The notes below the pieces were generated by a model that was not told where the DNA came from, searched no databases, and was given only the letters and a program-made list of their open reading frames with translations. Shown here piece after piece: positions 5,948 to 8,473 of a stretch of DNA of 8,473 bases. This DNA comes from a bacterium (GTDB lineage: Bacteria; Patescibacteriota; Minisyncoccia; UBA6257; 02-FULL-45-10c): contig JAJYZL010000020.1 in NCBI GenBank assembly GCA_021799965.1, forward strand, positions 1 through 8,473, written 5' to 3'. The position numbers and the translations under genes were made by a program. Positions within the stretch are counted from its first letter, which is position 1. Every line of letters starts with the position of its first letter.

Positions 5948-6574
5948 CTATACTTTCTGAACAGGAAGAAAGTTAGGAATAGACATCTGGTTTGTTCTTG
6001 TACCTATTTCTATTGCCATGTCGGGCTTTTTCTGAAAGCTTACATGCAATTTGCCGTATATCTTGCTCTGAATTTCTTCTCGGCAAATAATGCATATCCT
6101 TTCTATTAAAAGCTTTCTTTTTCCTAACAAATGACAAAGAACATAGGCATATGCGACTAAGGCAACTTCCGGATTCTTAGGAAACAAGCAGGCCATTTCC
6201 CCCTCTCTCATCATCAGCCCGTCGAAAGAAATGCTTTTCGGTTCTTTTCTTATCAGATACCATCCGGGATTTATTACTTTGCTGTTCAGAGTAGCCATTT
6301 CTTTTCCGTAGATGCCGAAAGCACAAAATCCCGGTACTGACGAACAGATTTCTTTTAACGTCATCCTTTTGGGTACTGCCATAAGACAGAAACCATCTTT
6401 TGCATGTTGCCTCAGACTTTCTTCGTTGATAGAAAAAGAACAGAAAACCCCAAGTTCTTTTTCGGACAGAGTCTTTCCGAATGCCGTGCAAGACTCGGCT
6501 AAGCTAATGAAATTTTCTCCAAAAATTTCTTTAGCTTTTTCTTCAGCCCCCTTCAGTCTCATTTTAAAATTCAT
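5948..6574 (-). CDS. Cysteine-rich orphan protein, function unknown
   Basis: A 208-residue protein with no known catalytic motif that I can see and no signal peptide or clear membrane helix. It has nine cysteines (29, 45, 63, 77, 84, 129, 147, 161, 164; the last two form CIIC), whereas RmuC and the visible SMC have none. The pattern NPGWYLIRKEP (102-112), a following helix-rich region (VALVAYAYVLCHLLGKRKL), then G-x-L-H-V-S-F and a terminal I-G-x-R segment resembles, from memory, a family of uncharacterised proteins often present in several copies in Parcubacteria genomes, which share a GWYLIRK-type core. The start is supported by GGAGGG close upstream; Met5 is an alternative. It forms a single-gene unit with its own promoter and strong terminator between smc and rmuC. 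Sampled rows are richer in G+C (79/180) than sampled rows from neighbouring core genes (59/180). Confidence 0.8.
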   Translation of the reverse strand: MNFKMRLKGAEEKAKEIFGENFISLAESCTAFGKTLSEKELGVFCSFSINEESLRQHAKDGFCLMAVPKRMTLKEICSSVPGFCAFGIYGKEMATLNSKVINPGWYLIRKEPKSISFDGLMMREGEMACLFPKNPEVALVAYAYVLCHLLGKRKLLIERICIICREEIQSKIYGKLHVSFQKKPDMAIEIGTRTNQMSIPNFLPVQKV

Positions 6575-6577
6575 ATT

Positions 6578-6583
6578 CCCTCC
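6578..6583 (-). promoter_or_regulatory. Shine-Dalgarno of the cysteine-rich gene
   Basis: GGAGGG on the minus strand ends 3 bases before the ATG at 6574. It supports that start and resembles the site of the 95-residue gene. Confidence 0.8.
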
Positions 6584-6613
6584 AACTAAAAATTTTCAAA
6601 CAACTATAAATAT

Positions 6614-6642
6614 ATTATGCCAATTTTTTATAAAAAAAGCAA
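6614..6642 (-). promoter_or_regulatory. Two-box promoter of the cysteine-rich gene
   Basis: Minus-strand TTGCTT (6642-6637) and CATAAT (6619-6614) lie at the ideal 17-base spacing, and TGG before the -10 adds an extended -10. The predicted start near 6607 leaves a leader of about 33 bases that contains the Shine-Dalgarno. Confidence 0.6.
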
Positions 6643-6661
6643 GACCATATTAGACGAAAAA

Positions 6662-6697
6662 CAATAAAAAGATGATTGGATTTCTGTGAATCTAATC
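6662..6697 (-). terminator. Weak possible terminator overlapping the smc stop
   Basis: An AT-rich imperfect hairpin, GATTAGATT / AATCCAATC with one mismatch and a 6-base loop (6674-6697), is followed on the minus strand by a T-rich run. The smc stop codon is inside the stem. It is much weaker than the other two terminators and may not function. Confidence 0.3.
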
Positions 6698-8473
6698 TAA
6701 TTTTATAGATAAAACTTTAGACACGCCGTCTTCTTCCATTGTCACACCGTAAAGTACTTCGGAAGATTCCATCGTCGCACGATTATGCGTAACGATCATG
6801 AATTGCGTATTTTTAGAAAAATTCTTAATAAGCTCGGCAAAACGGCGGGTATTCTTTTCATCTAAAGCCGCATCTACTTCGTCTAATACCAAAAATGGCG
6901 GCGGACTCACGGAAATAAGCGCAAATAATACGGCAATGGATACCAAGCTTTTTTCACCGCCGGAAAGCATTTCTAAACCATGAATTTTTTTACGCGGCAA
7001 TGTAAGATCTATTTCTATGCCTGCAGTTAATTCTTCGTCTTCGTCATTTTCTAATTCTTTCGGCATAGGGTTTGCTTCGTCAGCCAGCCCTTCATCCGGC
7101 AAGATCTGCTTTTTAGGTTCAGGCTTTTCCAAGAGCAATTTTCCTTTTCCGCCGCCAAACATAAGCTGAAAGAATTTGTTAAACTCCTCGTTGATTTTAT
7201 CCAGAGATGAAGCAAAGTCATTATGTATTTTTACATCAAGGTCTTTTATCAATGCTGTCAGATCAGCCGAAGCTTTTTCCAGGTCAGCCATTTGCGTTGA
7301 AAGAAAATTAAACCTAGCCTCTGTTTCTTTGGCTTCGTTTAAAAGCGCCTGATCTATTTCTCCAACACTGGCCACTTCGGCGCGAAGCTTAAATATCTTT
7401 CGTTCGGTTTCAAATATATTAAGCGACTCCGCATTTTCCAAACCAGTTTTTAATTCATTTATATTCTTCCCCGCCTGAGATATCTGTGTTTCCAGATCCT
7501 GCATTTTTAAATTAAATCTCTCCGAGTTAAAAGAAATCCTGTTTTTTTCTGATTGAAATCCGGAAATTTCATCTCTTTTTGCCTCAACCTCATGAAAAGC
7601 CTTTTTAAATTCAGAGTTAAAACTTTCTAATCCAGCGGAAAATCCACCCTCAGCTTTCTTGGCTTCTTCTAGTTCTTTGATAATTTCAGAAAGCTGTTTG
7701 GATAATTTATCTTTTGATTCTTTCAATCCGGCCAATTCATCTGATCCGCCTTTTTCGTTGCCAAATTTCAAAAAATTATCTATTTTTGAAAAAATTTCAG
7801 CAAGAGCAGATTTAATTTTAGCTAAGTCGCTTTCACCGGAAAGATTTTTTATAACCATTTTAAGATCGTTTAATACGCCAAGAGCTTTTCTCGGGTCAAT
7901 TTCCACAGCAGAGGAAAATTCAATTTTTACTTCTAACCTTCCCAATTCTTTTTCTAATTCCGATTTTTTATTAAACAGCTCGTCTTTCTTTGCTTGTAAT
8001 TTGTCTAATTCTGCCCTATTGCTTGGCCTGGATGATTCAACTTTGCTTAATTTTTCCTGTAAAACTTTAAGCTCGGCTGTTTTTGCTGTTATTTTAAAAT
8101 CAACTTCTTTTAATTGAGGAGTGAATTTTTCTAGCTCAATTGAAATTTCTTTCAATTTGCTACGGAAATATAAATATTCCAAATCGTTAAGTTCTTTTTC
8201 GGTTTCCGCCAGCTTTTCCCATTTTCCAGTTTGCCGTTTTAAAAACTTTAGATGCGGGCCGATCTCTTCTATCATCACCCTCACTTTATCCAGATTAATT
8301 CCGGTATTTTTAAGTTTTCTCTGGGCTTCATTCTTTTTAATCTGATACTGCCTTAATCCCAAAATTTCTTCGATCATTTCTCTTCTTTCTTCGGGAGTTG
8401 ATTTTACAAAGAGATCGCTTTCGCCTTGGTTAATAACCGTAAGACCGTGCGTGCCAAGCCTGGCCTTAGCAAA
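6692..8473 (-). CDS. smc: Chromosome segregation protein SMC, C-terminal part (5' end outside window)
   Basis: SMC forms the ATP-driven ring that organises and segregates the chromosome. 593 residues are visible; the start and the Walker A domain lie beyond 8473. The visible part opens with LTVINQGESDLFV and PEERREMIEEILGLRQYQIK, the typical end of the SMC head N-lobe, so roughly 150 residues are missing. Coiled coil runs over about visible residues 36-180 and 240-425. The C-lobe carries the signature LSGGEK (503-508), Walker B FLVLDEVDAALDE (527-539) and the closing GVSKVLSIKLD. Between the arms is only a short helical segment (about 187-242) instead of the roughly 170-residue hinge, so the whole protein would be near 740 residues against the usual 1,150-1,200. 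An acidic stretch (about 450-482) is inserted in the C-lobe. No cysteines are present, so it is not a zinc-hook Rad50/SbcC. Confidence 0.96.
   Translation of the reverse strand, partial: FAKARLGTHGLTVINQGESDLFVKSTPEERREMIEEILGLRQYQIKKNEAQRKLKNTGINLDKVRVMIEEIGPHLKFLKRQTGKWEKLAETEKELNDLEYLYFRSKLKEISIELEKFTPQLKEVDFKITAKTAELKVLQEKLSKVESSRPSNRAELDKLQAKKDELFNKKSELEKELGRLEVKIEFSSAVEIDPRKALGVLNDLKMVIKNLSGESDLAKIKSALAEIFSKIDNFLKFGNEKGGSDELAGLKESKDKLSKQLSEIIKELEEAKKAEGGFSAGLESFNSEFKKAFHEVEAKRDEISGFQSEKNRISFNSERFNLKMQDLETQISQAGKNINELKTGLENAESLNIFETERKIFKLRAEVASVGEIDQALLNEAKETEARFNFLSTQMADLEKASADLTALIKDLDVKIHNDFASSLDKINEEFNKFFQLMFGGGKGKLLLEKPEPKKQILPDEGLADEANPMPKELENDEDEELTAGIEIDLTLPRKKIHGLEMLSGGEKSLVSIAVLFALISVSPPPFLVLDEVDAALDEKNTRRFAELIKNFSKNTQFMIVTHNRATMESSEVLYGVTMEEDGVSKVLSIKLD

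Noticed and set aside
6177..6491. A second minus-strand frame inside the 208-residue gene
   Set aside because: It is a shifted frame within a gene that has its own promoter, Shine-Dalgarno and terminator; the shifted product shows no domain.
3404..8345. Open plus-strand frames of 60-150 codons, for example 4133-4438, 7659-8117 and 8121-8345
   Set aside because: They lie antisense to alaS, rmuC, the cysteine-rich gene or smc, have no ribosome site or recognisable domain, and their composition reflects the gene on the other strand.
1175..8473. None of the six visible stop codons is TGA (four TAG, two TAA), hinting at recoded TGA as in Gracilibacteria
   Set aside because: All proteins read full length with the standard code and no in-frame TGA needs to be read through; six stops are too few to argue from.
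6692..8473. Short coiled-coil ATPase as Rad50/SbcC or RecN
   Set aside because: There is no CxxC hook or any cysteine in the visible part, and the INQGESD, ERREMIEEILG, LSGGEK and DEVDAALDE blocks are those of SMC.

Overview
The window is an AT-rich stretch (rows counted by hand run from 27% to 50% G+C) in which every supportable gene lies on the minus strand, so transcription runs from position 8473 down to 1. Several features point to a Candidate Phyla Radiation (Patescibacteria) bacterium, most like Parcubacteria. These are a shortened alanyl-tRNA synthetase without its C-terminal domain, a short SMC with an acidic insert, a membrane-anchored 'baseplate J'-like protein beside an FtsA-like protein, and an orphan protein resembling a family I associate with those genomes. 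The lineage is inferred from remembered family features, not from a search.

Layout in transcription order: (1) 8473-6692, the C-terminal part of smc (start outside the window); (2) 6574-5948, an unrecognised cysteine-rich 208-residue protein with its own promoter, a strong Shine-Dalgarno and a strong terminator; (3) 5875-4802, rmuC, followed after 9 bases by (4) alaS, 4792-2897; (5) 2818-2531, a 95-residue membrane zinc-ribbon protein, again with its own promoter, Shine-Dalgarno and terminator; (6) 2383-1175, a degenerate FtsA/PilM-like protein with a GTG start, followed after 12 bases by (7) 1162-1, the N-terminal 387 residues of a baseplate J-like membrane protein that runs off the window. 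No rRNA, tRNA, CRISPR array or insertion sequence is visible, and there is no gene-free stretch over 300 bases.

Two kinds of expression unit alternate. The housekeeping or envelope units (rmuC-alaS, and FtsA-like plus baseplate-like) start with a TATAAT box so close to the start codon that the message would be leaderless or nearly so, and they lack a Shine-Dalgarno. The two small orphan genes have a two-box promoter, a leader of about 30 bases, a GGAGG ribosome site and a hairpin terminator, like independent cassettes placed between core genes.

Functionally, smc and rmuC are chromosome-maintenance genes and alaS is a translation gene. The FtsA-like and baseplate-like pair is the best candidate for something undescribed: a cytoplasmic actin-fold protein whose nucleotide-binding loops look lost, apparently co-transcribed with a single-pass membrane protein carrying a phage-baseplate-like outer domain.
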